Source: Agelas oroides
Lineage: Eukaryota > Porifera > Demospongiae > Agelasida > Agelasidae
Reading direction: 5' to 3'
NCBI GenBank assembly: GCA_949130485.1
Contig: OX422189.1
Location: 9,517,992 to 9,581,991 of the forward strand
Length of the DNA stretch: 64,000 nt
Below the pieces are notes generated by a model. The model made no database searches and was not told the origin of the DNA. It saw only the letters and a list, made by a program, of their open reading frames with translations. Position numbers and translations under genes: made by a program. Below are positions 54,903 through 64,000 of this stretch, piece after piece; within the stretch, counting starts at the first letter, position 1, and each line of letters starts with the position of its first letter.

Positions 54903-57900
54903 GAATGAATGAATGAATGAAATATTTTATTAGAGTGACACGTGAGATGCCCGGCCTGATTAGGCCTATGAGTCACTACAAACGGGTACAAAATAATGGT
55001 TAAGTATACAGATATTACAGATTTAAAAGCTGGATTCTAGTTTTATACAGGTTATACAAATGTTTCCCAATTATTCTACAATGATTATTTGCACTAAGGA
55101 TGTACTTAAATTTATCAATAAGGGTAAGGGAGGTAAAAGAGTTATCTAAGTCGGATAGGCAACTGAAAAAGGTAGAACGTAAATGATCTAAAGCTGGACA
55201 CAACATAACAAAATGAAATTCAGTTTCAACAGTGTCTGATGAACACAATCTGCAGGTCCGGAGGTGGTATGGTGTTTTTGGTGCCCTATATCGGCCTGTC
55301 TCAATGTGAAGTGGGAGACAACCCCCTCGGAGGGCAGCCATGACCCACCGGTGACCCCTGCACAGAATACCACTAATGTAGCACTCTGGCCTAGGTTGTT
55401 GTTTTATAACTCTATAGTTATGTAGCCTACCCCCTGAGTCTGTACAGTAGGTGTTATGGTCCCAGATTCGCATTCTCCATTTGTGGTTTGCTTTATCAGT
55501 TAATTTAGTGATGACTATGGTTTGAAATTCCTTAGGAGACAAGCTAGTTACATTATTTGGATTTAAGTGTCCTAGGTTGATCTGAGTGAGCAATTTATTT
55601 GCATGAAAATTAAACACCAGGTAGGTTTGCCCTTATTGGCTAGTTCTAGTGACCATTTAAAAATCTTTTTAGTAAGACGACTATCGTCCATAGTAGCAAG
55701 ACGGAACCAGAGTTTGAGCATCTCAAACTGGTGTCTACACCAGACTGGCATCCATCCTGAGTCACCTTCTAGTAGATCTACTGGGCAGTTTTTACCCACA
55801 CCCAAAATATGTCTAATTGCCTTGTTCTGAATGGTTTGTAACTTGGGGAAGGTTCTGTAACCCCAGACACCAGCCCCATAGTCCATTCTAGGTATTACTA
55901 GTGAGTCATAAAGTGAGCTGAATGCTTCAAAGGGAAAATTACCAAATTGTTTTGATTTAGCTATAAGAAGGCCCAAAGCTTTTCTGGCAGATTCACTAAG
56001 TGCATTAACACAGTTTTGGTGGTCTAAGTGTTCATCAAGCCAAACACCAAGGTATTTATATGAAGGCACAACTTCTAATTCTGAGGGGCCACATTTAAAA
56101 TTGAACGAGGTCCTAGGCTGGGATTTATGTCTAAAATGGACAATTTTTGTTTTGCTGGTGTTAATGTGAAGTCGCCAGGATTCACACCAGGTGTGTAGTG
56201 TACTAAGCATACACTGCAGATCTTCCTCTGTTTCCGCCATTATAGCAATGTCATCAGCAAACATCAGGAGAGCTAAGAGAATTTCACCACATTTTACTCC
56301 TAAGTTAAGCTGCTTTATTTCTTCAATTAGACCATTGATGAAGAGATTGAATAATGTAGGGGAAAGCAGACATCCTTGTTTAACTCCAGATGTTACAGGG
56401 AATGGTTCAGTGACGGTATCATTGACTCTAACACAGTACTCAGTATCTCTGTACAGGCATTTTATAAGATCTAGGAATTTCCCACTAATTCCATAGTGAC
56501 CTAATCTGTGCCATAGGAGGTCTCTATCTACACTGTCGAAAGCTTTTTTGAGGTCTACAAAGGCAACAAATGTTGGTGACTTGTTCAATTTTCTAGTGCT
56601 AATAATACTACAGATTACAAAAAGATGGTCCAGACATGAGCGGTTGGGCCTAAAACCATTTTGTTCATCCGATAGAATGCAGTTTGTCTCTGACCAGTCA
56701 GAGAGTCTAGCATTGAGAACTTTGCAAAAGACTTTCAGGACAACACTCTGGAGTGCAATACCACGGTAGTTAATGGGGTTTCTAGGGTCTGTGGTGTTGG
56801 GTTTCAAGATGGGGTGGATTAGTGCAGAGCACCAATCTGAGGGTACTAGGGCTGAGTCAAAGCAAACTGAGAATAATCTATGTAACAGAGGGGTCAGGGC
56901 AGGGTGATTTAGGTATGAACCTTGTATCTTATCAAGCCCGGGAGCTTTACCGAGGTTGAGTCTGGCAATAGCTAGTTCTACTTCATCAACTGAAATGGGG
57001 AGATTGAGTTCCTGGCAGTTGGATGAATTAGCAGGCATATGTGTTGAGCTAAGAAGGCTGTAAATTGTACTGGGAACAGAAAGGGAGCTTTGGTTGTACA
57101 GAGAATCAAAGTAACTTTTCCAAACCTGTAACAAAGCACTAGGTTCAGACAACACCTCACCCTCAGCATTGATGACTTGGATGGGGATTGTTTTCCTTTC
57201 AGCGTGTATACCTATTAGTTTGAAATTTCTCCAGAAGCTTTTGGAGTCGTGCTTGCATTGATGGAGCAATTCAATTTGTTTATGTGTTCTGTGATCTGCC
57301 TTGGCTTTCTTTATCGCTTTGTCGAAGGTTTTCTGGGAAGATTGATAGGCCAGTTTTAGTTGGGAGTTATCCTTTTGCTTTAACCATGCTCTTTGTTTAA
57401 GGCGTAAACTTTGTTTGAGGAGATTAAGTCTAGGGTTCCACCAAGGGTGGCAGCACTTTTTATGCTTGGAGGGATTAGAAGGGATCAATTCAGAGAATAT
57501 CAGGTCACAAGTGTCTTTATAGCATGTTTGTAGAGAAAGGGGGGTGGTGTTATCGATTATATCCTGTATTCTGCTAAGTGCTAGATCGGACTGCATGTAA
57601 TTTTGTGGGATTTTAAACTTGCACTTTGGGTTTGGGGAGTATGGGTTTTGAGATCGGTTAAAGGTGGCCTGAGAATCTAACTTAATGGACCATAGGAGGA
57701 TAGAGTGGTCTGGGAGGTTACAATCAACTGGGATGTGGAATCTGTGAGAAACGTCAAAAGGTGATACAACTGAGAATGGCCCAATAAGGTTCCATTGTTC
57801 AATGGGGATGAGACAGTAGTCAACAACTGAGGAACCATTTGTGCTAATGAATGTAAAAGAATCATTGTTACTGGATCCTCTACCATTGAGGACAACCATT

Positions 57901-58680
57901 CCTACATCTCTGACAAACTCAATGAGTTCTTTACCATGGGTATTAGGGGGAGCTGTGTCTAGAGTTACCCTCTTTGGTACAGAGTCAGCAACTGCTTCTA
58001 GATCAATATCCGCTAGAGAGCCTATGCGGGCATTGAAGTCACCACAAATGCATAACAGACCTGTGTCTTGGTGTTTTGAAACTTGTAGCCTTAGGTTGCT
58101 GAAAAACTCAAGTGAGATGTCACCTCTTGATGAATTACTGGGAGGTAAATAGCAGACACATAGAGAGATAGAGTGTTGGGAGGCTTATCTAAGACACTTA
58201 CGGTAAACTTATGAAAGACTGTATCCTTCACCAAAAGCCCCACCCCCCCTGAGCCACGAATTGCTCTTTTGGATATTTGTTTACGGTTATTGCCTAACCA
58301 AGTATAGCCTTCTAGATGTATTTCATTATTCTCTCGTAAGAATGTTTCACAGATACCTATTAAGTCTAGATCCAGAGAATGTATTACTCTACTTCTAAAT
58401 TGACTGTCTAAAGGCCAACCCCTAGTATTCCAGCAACCAAGCTTTAATGGGCAGTGCGAATCTGAGACCAAAGACCTAGGTTTTAGCGTTGGTAATTCAA
58501 ATGTGGTAGGGGACTGTAGGTAAAAGGGTGTGGTCTTATCTGGACAGGGGGACACCATTGGATCATACCTGTTTGAATAGGTGGCCTCCGGGGGAGATGT
58601 TCCGGAAAAGGGAGACCTTGCTGGTAGTAGTATAAAAGAGCATACTTTGCACATACACATTCAGTAAGTAAGTAAATGAT
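54903..58680 (-). mobile_element. nearly full CR1/L2/Jockey-like LINE, frameshifted
   Basis: Read on the minus strand: apurinic endonuclease (LKLGCWNTRG, IGICETFL, GSGGVGLLV; then after a frameshift near 58165 CGDFNARIG), reverse transcriptase (KAPGLDKIQ, INYRGIAL, FVDLKKAFDSV, SGVKQGCLLSPTLFNLFI, FADDIAIMAE, KYLGVWLDEH) and, after a second frameshift near 55615, a CCHC-type end (CRLCSSDTVETEFHF). The main frame 55572-57899 has 775 codons. The 3' end has AATAAAATATT and a (TCAT)n tail (54903-54922). Reading frames are damaged at two places, so it is dead but fairly young. No first ORF is visible, so the 5' end is probably truncated. Confidence 0.85.
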
Positions 58681-58894
58681 GTGAATGGCTGTGTATGTCA
58701 TCAAGGTGAGTGTGAGCAAGCCCAGGTTGATCAAAGATGTACAGCCAAGAGTGCATAGCAGAGCTTGGTCCAAACTTATTGACAGCATAGAGTCCATGTT
58801 AACTGTTTGAGTGTCGAAGCTTAGCCCAACTTTGTGTGCACTTCAGTCTGCTGGTCGTAGCAAATAGCTGCATTGTGTGGTAATTCTTCTTCAA

Positions 58895-59215
58895 TTATTG
58901 CATGCTGTGTTGGTTTTCTGCTTTATATAGCAAGCTATTCATTAGCACTGGTAGGGATGACCTGTCCTGGAAGTAGACGCCAAGAAACTGCACAATGTGC
59001 GGGTGGCGGAGTCTGCTCATGATGTTGCACCCCTTCACAAACTTTGTCCCAATATTGTCCACTTCCCAGTTAAAAGGGTCCACCAGGGTATCATGGATCG
59101 TTCACTTCCAGCTCTTCTACAATGCCACATGCCACATAACCCAGCTGTCTCCCTTTAAACTTAACACCATTCAAGAGGTACTCATGCAGCCCCTCGGCAC
59201 TTTGCAGGCTGTCAA
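58895..59215 (-). pseudogene. kinase N-lobe relic
   Basis: Minus-strand frames give LHEYLLNGVKFKGRQLG and GIVEELEVN, then after a frameshift with a short loss IHDTLVDPFNWEVDN, KFVKGCNIMSRLRHPHIVQF and LGVYFQDRSSLPVLM. This is a glycine-loop region degraded to GRQLGYVACGIV, followed by helix C and beta 4. It looks like the front of the kinase type whose core is seen at 5159 and 42688. Lying on the same strand as the death-domain exon at 53613, it may be the start of one kinase/death-domain gene now split by the LINE. Confidence 0.55.
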
Positions 59216-59263
59216 ACTGGTACCAGGATATTGCCATGCTTGTGAGCTGAACTCATGCTAATA

Positions 59264-59712
59264 AGGAAATGGTTTCACTTTTCTTCCTGTTTAGCTGGTT
59301 GAGTGTTGAGTGTGCTAATAAGGAAATGTTTTCTTCCTGTTTAGCCGGTTGAGTGTGTCTGGTATCACATGAAACTTGGCACCACAAACAATCTGTAGAA
59401 ACAGAAATATAAGGAAAGGCAATGACACTATTTTTTGCAAGTCCTAAATCAGCATATAGTATGTAACAAGCACCAACTAGCTATGCTTGTGAGATGTTTC
59501 TTTCATGTGTTGAATGAACAACTGTAATTCAAATCAAGATAGCTGACTTGGCACATGGAAGGAAATGTCTTTGTTTTCACAAGCAAGGCACGATGTATGT
59601 ATGATGAATTGTTACATGTTACACACAAATAATCAATGACTGGCTTTGTCTCTGTATACGAGTGTCTGATTATTGGTAGCTAGTGCCCGAGTACTGATCC
59701 TCCTTTCATGTA
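59264..59712. other. spacer
   Basis: Contains a local duplication (GCTAATAAGGAAATG at about 59257 and 59314, with TTCTTCCTGTTTAGC). No gene found. Confidence 0.3.
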
Positions 59713-59893
59713 GATAATAGCCTACTCAAGCTTGCCACATCTATACGACAAAGTGTTCAAGAGGCAAGAGAGCAAGTGCAAGTTCTCAAGCAAAGAATGC
59801 AAGAAGCCAACACCCAAATGGAAGATCTTCAACCAGGAGTGCAAGAGGCTGAGCAAACAGCAGAAAGGAGACTTCAACTGTATAGGATGTAGC
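59713..59893 (+). CDS. coiled-coil exon (unplaced)
   Basis: After TGTAG the frame encodes SLLKLATSIRQSVQEAREQV, LKQRMQEANTQMEDLQ and VQEAEQTAERRLQL, then TAG. The spacing of L, V, I and A fits heptads and the composition recalls the EAEQTAREAQ coil of the Kelch-kinase genes. The rest of the gene is not found; possibly a remnant of another array member. Confidence 0.4.
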
Positions 59894-59999
59894 TATAATA
59901 ACTGATAAATTTGTCTTCTAGCTAGTGAACCGAGCCCCAACACTCTCCCTAACTTTCAGCTGTAGGACAAATGACAATTTCTCTTCTTAATCATAAGAG

Positions 60000-60850
60000 T
60001 CTGTCAGGGTTTGTACAAAGAAGCAGAGGCTAGTGATATTAGATGGAGAGCAGTCGGGATGGTTCAAAGTGGAGTAAGGTCTAAGGCAAGGGTGTCCTAG
60101 CTCTGTCATACAGTATATACGTAATGGGGGTGGTGGAGAAGCTGGAAGAGAATAACCTGGGGGTTAAAGAAGGGGAAGAGTGGTGTGGAGTGCTATGCAG
60201 ATGGTATTGTGGCAAGTTGAAGAGAGAGGCAGGTTGGTATGGGAACTTCTTGCCAGGCCAAGCATAGAGCATGCAGCAGAGGTATATGGGGGGGGAGTCT
60301 GCAAGCAGAAAAACTGGAGGCTGTTCAAGAAAGGATGGGTAAAAGATTGTTGGGAGCAAGCAGAACAGTGGCTGAAGCAGCAGTAAGAGGTGACTTGGGC
60401 TGGAGGAAGCTGGAGGAGAGAAGAGAAGAGAAAAAGCAACTATATGGAAAGAGGTTGGGCAATCTTGAGGACAGCAGGTTGGTTAGAATAGTTGCAGAGA
60501 AACTGAGGAACACAGGAGGCATTGGATGGTGGGAGGAGTATGAGGCACTACAGGAAGATATGGGCTAACAGATGGCTGGAGAGCACGTCTACACAAGCAC
60601 AAAATTGAAGAGATCAATGCAGAAGGTGGGACAAAGTGGAAAGCAAAAGTAGTTTGAGATGGTATAAAGCAGCAAAGGAGGAGTGCAAGGCAGAGAGATA
60701 CATTGACTCACTGTTAAGGCAGGAGGCAGTCAGATGTAGGTTTAGGCTGTGGACCAGATCTGCTGGGTTGTTTGAGGACAAGAAGAGGTGCGTAATGAGA
60801 GGGGAAAAGAGGTGAATGTTGTGTGGAAGTGGCAGATGTTATAAAAACAC
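60000..60850 (+). mobile_element. decayed LINE reverse-transcriptase relic
   Basis: Frames in mixed register show QGCPSSVIQYI, ENNLGVKEGEEWCGVL, a degraded CYADGIV (from YADD), then LEAVQERMGKRLLGASRTVA and RGDLGWRKLEERREEKK. These match the end of the RT palm and the thumb of LINE proteins. There are many stops. It is a different family from the LINE at 54903. Confidence 0.5.
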
Positions 60851-61318
60851 TTCTTGATAAGATGTGATGAGTTCCAGTGGGAGAGAGAGAGGCTGCTGGA
60901 AGGATGGGGGAGGTCAAAGGAGCTGATGATTGGATAGAGGCATACTGAAGAGCAGGTGCAGAGGAGAGGACAGCACTGATGTTGGGCAAGAGAGCTGAAG
61001 GACTGGATATGGTGATGATGAGAAGAGTGGACAACCTGGAGATGAGCGAGGTAGTGAAATGGTGGGAAAGGAGAAAGGAGCTGATCTTTGGTTAGAACCC
61101 CTTACAATCCCTGGAGCCCCAGAACCCCCCATCCCCCACAAAAGACTGAAAAACAATCCACGAGGGACTTTGTTAGCATTCCTACATATACATTTTATAT
61201 CAATTATACAGCACACATGCAGAAACCAATGAAAGTCATGTGACTAATATACAGCATTTTATCATAAGTGGCTGTGATGCCACCAAACTCAACCACTGGG
61301 TCAAACTCACTACTAGTA
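60851..61318. other. spacer between LINE relic and FIBP
   Basis: Purine-rich sequence without clear coding signal; it may still be decayed LINE up to about 61090. Confidence 0.3.
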
Positions 61319-62431
61319 CTAATCATGATAGACAGTCAAAATACAGCTTTTAAGAGTATCTACATAACGCAGGTACACAATTCTCCAAGGCTTTTCACGG
61401 GGTCGACTGGAGTGGGCCAGTTCACACTCAGCAAATGTCCCTACAATGCTGGAGATAATGAGATCCATATCGCTCTTCTCCCAGTGCAGCTGCTTGCATG
61501 GCTCAACAATCTTCTCAACCAAATCAACAAAGAAATCCTTCAGGTCTTTGCTGTGTATCAGAGAGGCACCCAAGTTTGTAATTGCCTTGGAAAGTGTCTT
61601 GAAATGTTGTTCAAAAGATTTTAGCATTGGTGTAGGAAGCTTTCTCTTTCTCAGATCTTTCAAGATCAGTTTCTGCTGCCTGTCGATCCACACACGATCA
61701 ATCATATTCAGTTTTAAATCGTGCAACTCTTGGAGGAAATCGCGATCGATTTCCAAGTCATCGTCAACTGCGTGCGACCCCTCGGAGCCAGCTGTCCAAT
61801 GGTCTATCATCTCACTGGCACAGTTAGTAAAGTCAGTGAATGTCAAGTGCGCTAACTTCTTCTTGTTGGTTTCAAACCTGTTGTGGCTAATGAACACAAC
61901 TGAAGCATAGCTCCTCGCTAGAGCCTCTGGAAGAATAAACTTCTTCTTGATATTTTCGACTAATGAACCTTCGTAATCGTCAACAACTCTTAAGACTTGC
62001 TTGATGTTGTCAAACTGACGCCGGCAAGATTTTAATGAAATACCTGTCTTTTCGCTAACGTCATCCAGATCTTTTCGATTTCTAGTGCTTAACTTCTTCC
62101 CCAAGAACTCGCGAACCACTTCTTCATCAAAGGCATAGTACTGCTCAATCAACGCTTGTTTCATCGCTAGAGGCAGTGGGAAAAGCTGTGTATTGAACAG
62201 TGTCGGTGGCGACTGCAGATAGGGCTCGAGATGGCGGAACATTCTAAACTGATCATGTGTCTCACTGAGAAGAAGGGATTGATAGTCGTGAAACTCCTTG
62301 CTGATGGCTGGTTCCTTTGCCATCCTCTGCACAGCCGCTTTCTCTGCATCACACCCACTCAGCCAGAGAGAAAATACGCCCATATCTACATCTGCTGGTT
62401 CCCTCACAAACACCTCCAAAGATCTCGCCAT
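61319..62431 (-). CDS. FIBP: acidic FGF intracellular-binding protein homologue (FIBP)
   Basis: The 370-codon intact frame matches FIBP along its whole length: FVREPADVDMGVFSLWLSG at the N-terminus, YYAFDEEVVREFLGKKLS, RKDLDDVSEKTGISLKSCRR, NRFETNKKKL, KDLKDFFVDLVEKIVEPC and the terminal YVDTLKSCILTVYHD. Vertebrate FIBP is about 360 residues, binds acidic FGF inside the cell and is linked to mitogenic signalling; its molecular activity is unclear. There are no introns here, although FIBP genes of other animals are multi-exon; loss of introns or an old retrocopy could explain this. The start is the first ATG of the conserved frame. A frameshifted duplicate lies at 44089-45205. Confidence 0.92.
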   Translation of the reverse strand: MARSLEVFVREPADVDMGVFSLWLSGCDAEKAAVQRMAKEPAISKEFHDYQSLLLSETHDQFRMFRHLEPYLQSPPTLFNTQLFPLPLAMKQALIEQYYAFDEEVVREFLGKKLSTRNRKDLDDVSEKTGISLKSCRRQFDNIKQVLRVVDDYEGSLVENIKKKFILPEALARSYASVVFISHNRFETNKKKLAHLTFTDFTNCASEMIDHWTAGSEGSHAVDDDLEIDRDFLQELHDLKLNMIDRVWIDRQQKLILKDLRKRKLPTPMLKSFEQHFKTLSKAITNLGASLIHSKDLKDFFVDLVEKIVEPCKQLHWEKSDMDLIISSIVGTFAECELAHSSRPREKPWRIVYLRYVDTLKSCILTVYHD

Positions 62432-62800
62432 TTTCTTCTACCGTTGCACCTTTAATCTGACTCATCTAGTCACCATGATCCATCTTTGGTGCGCTTTATT
62501 TAGAGAACTTTCGACCCCTAGTCTTGTTCCCAGACTCCGAGTTGGGTCTGGGCACGAGACTACTTGACCCCCGGTACGCGGTCCACCTTTGGTGCGCTTT
62601 ATTTAGAGAACACATGATCAACTTGTGACGTCATTTTCTGCGCGTGGAACTCTTTGTTCGTGTCGCTCTGCATAAAAAAGCACTCCCACAGCTCCGGTTG
62701 TCATCATTTTCTTAAGCTGATCTTCCGAAGGATCGACCACAGGAGCTCACGGAGTGTTAGAATCTCATCTGCTATCCAGAAGTAAGTTGTGAACGCAGCA
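62432..62800 (+). promoter_or_regulatory. probable promoter and 5' exon to the right of FIBP
   Basis: The stretch has a 23-bp direct repeat (TTGGTGCGCTTTATTTAGAGAAC at about 62486 and 62588), a TGACGTCA site at 62626-62633, a TATA-like GCATAAAAAAGC near 62671 and a donor-like CAGAAGTAAGT near 62780. It may serve FIBP to the left and an unseen plus-strand gene to the right. A matching acceptor CTGCAG near 63025 precedes ATGTCTCGTGGC, but that frame runs into a transposon. Confidence 0.35.
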
Positions 62801-63133
62801 GAGTTAGGTGTAGAAATTGCACAGACATTCTATTTAAAGCCAATTTCTGCGCATGTAAATGACTGATACTGTACCAATCTCGTGTAATATTTTGAGGAAA
62901 TAAATTTGACATAGTGATAGGTAAAATGTTTAAAGAATTTCTGGGGGTAGTCCTGCTTTTTTACTAGTCTCGTTCCAATGAGTCTTAACATGTACTGCTA
63001 AAATCTTGTGCCCTTTGTGCTGCAGAAATCAAGTAGAAAATGTCTCGTGGCTACAGAAAAAATAAGTTGACTTTGTTCAGTGCAACATACCCTAGAAACA
63101 GCAGCCGTATGAGCAGAATTGATTTCGAATACC

Positions 63134-63524
63134 GTATTTCTTTGAATAGACGCCGCCCTCGAATAGTAGCCGCACAATCTGGAGCTCTGAGCAAAATAAA
63201 TAAATGCCGCCCTCGAATAGTAGCCACAGCTACTATACGTGGCACTCGCACACGTACGCGAATAATTTCTGGTGACAGTCATCGGGCTAGCACTTGGGCT
63301 ATTCGTGTTGTACCACTCGTTTTCACGGCTGACAGCAGGACTGAAAGGCTGCGGTTACTAGTGAAAGTGTGTAACAGTCGTCACTGTATCGCTCGTACGT
63401 ACCTTATCCAGCCGTCGTTGATGTCTGCAGGCTTTCCCAAGAAATAAACACCGCCCTTGAATAGTAGCCGCACCAAACGTGCAGCAAAAAAAATAGCAGC
63501 CGTGGCGTCTGATCAAAGAAATAC
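63134..63524. mobile_element. 391-bp inverted-repeat element with GAATAGTAGCC repeats
   Basis: The ends GTATTTCTTTGAATAGACGCC (written in two parts: GTATTTCTTTG, AATAGACGCC) and their complement match at 19 of 21 positions. Inside, CCGCCCTCGAATAGTAGCC recurs three times. An open frame across it (63040-63447) reflects the repeat and is not supported as a gene. Confidence 0.6.
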
Positions 63525-63585
63525 ACACATACTCACTTCCCTCACAGGTAAACTAGGGACATGTATAGTCATCCAGGACACATGA

Positions 63586-63717
63586 CTACTCCTGGTGGGC
63601 ATCACGGAGGACCTCCTCTAGGTCATCTGGCGTCCTCCCAGCCCCCAACATACCAGGTGTGTTAGTAGTGAGCAGTGTTGGCTCCAGGTTGGGAGGGGAA
63701 AGGTCTATGAGGCGCTC
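63586..63717 (-). CDS. possible last exon of a minus-strand gene
   Basis: The frame encodes ERLIDLSPPNLEPTLLTTN, TPGMLGAGRTPDDLEEVL and RDAHQE, then TAG. The acidic, helical ending looks like real coding sequence, but a clear acceptor is not seen and the family is not recognised. The rest of the gene would lie beyond the right edge. Confidence 0.3.
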   Translation of the reverse strand, partial: ERLIDLSPPNLEPTLLTTNTPGMLGAGRTPDDLEEVLRDAHQE

Positions 63718-64000
63718 TCACACTTTTTATGCATGTACACAGTTGCTAGTTCAGTGGAACCCTTGGTACATTGGTCATGCCACGCCATCTTGGAAGACAG
63801 GGTACCGTAATTCTACGATTTTATGCACAAACTTTATTTGTGCAAGCCAGTATCTGTGCGCATTACGTTTGTGCTTGTATTAAAAGCCTCCCTTACGTGG
63901 ACTTCTGATGGATGCAAATTGCATTTACATGTAATAGCCTTTTTTTGAATAATAATTAAGTGCATTAATTACAGTTTCATTGGATTTCCCTACAAGTGCA
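63718..64000. other. right edge of window
   Basis: No gene or element recognised; an ACCGTAATTCT motif at about 63804 resembles the ends of the elements at 48866 and 63131. Confidence 0.25.

Noticed and set aside
63040-63447. 135-codon plus-strand frame
   Set aside because: Most of it lies in an inverted-repeat element with internal repeats; composition is odd (Arg-rich) and there is no family match.

Overview
The window looks like nuclear DNA of an early-branching animal, most likely a demosponge. It has short GT-AG introns, a metazoan FIBP gene, death-domain exons, a CR1/L2/Jockey-like LINE and many short inverted-repeat transposons. The species call is inference; no marker gene is present.

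Region 1 (1-43,560) is a tandem array of four diverged units with a period of about 12 kb. Each unit carries a multi-exon plus-strand gene for an unusual protein: an N-terminal Kelch propeller (exons 1-4), a coiled coil made partly of a 7-residue repeat (exons 5-6), and a C-terminal TKL-like protein kinase (exon 6). Copy 1 (609-4782) lacks exon 1, which lies left of the window. Copy 2 (11248-17143) and copy 4 (35911-41591) read through intact. Copy 3 (24009-29138) has a 7-bp deletion in exon 5 that breaks the frame between Kelch and kinase. All kinases keep the VAAK lysine, the HRD and the asparagine, but have DYG instead of DFG.

Behind each gene lie relics of a second locus: pieces of another kinase (HKDLTAQN / DFG type), a short linker exon and death-domain exons, mostly broken. 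These are mixed with large minisatellites: 48/57-bp repeats in units 1 and 2 and a 50-bp repeat in unit 3. Units 1 and 2 share a retroelement insertion that units 3 and 4 lack, whereas the spacers before copies 3 and 4 are almost identical. This mosaic points to unequal crossing-over or gene conversion. Kinase plus death domain recalls RIPK/IRAK-type innate signalling, but that role is inference.

Region 2 (43,560-50,300) is transposon-rich spacer: a frameshifted FIBP copy, two LINE C-terminal relics, several families of inverted-repeat elements, and a perfect 54-bp palindrome.

Region 3 (50,388-59,260) holds an intact single-exon tandem-jacalin lectin gene (minus) with a TATA box, a plus-strand kinase C-lobe relic, and a minus-strand set consisting of a complete death-domain exon, two candidate upstream exons and a kinase N-lobe relic. 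A nearly full LINE (54,903-58,680) lies between the last two parts.

Region 4 (59,260-64,000) holds a coiled-coil exon, a decayed LINE, the intact intronless FIBP gene (61319-62431, minus), a probable promoter to its right, an inverted-repeat element and a possible last exon of a minus-strand gene.
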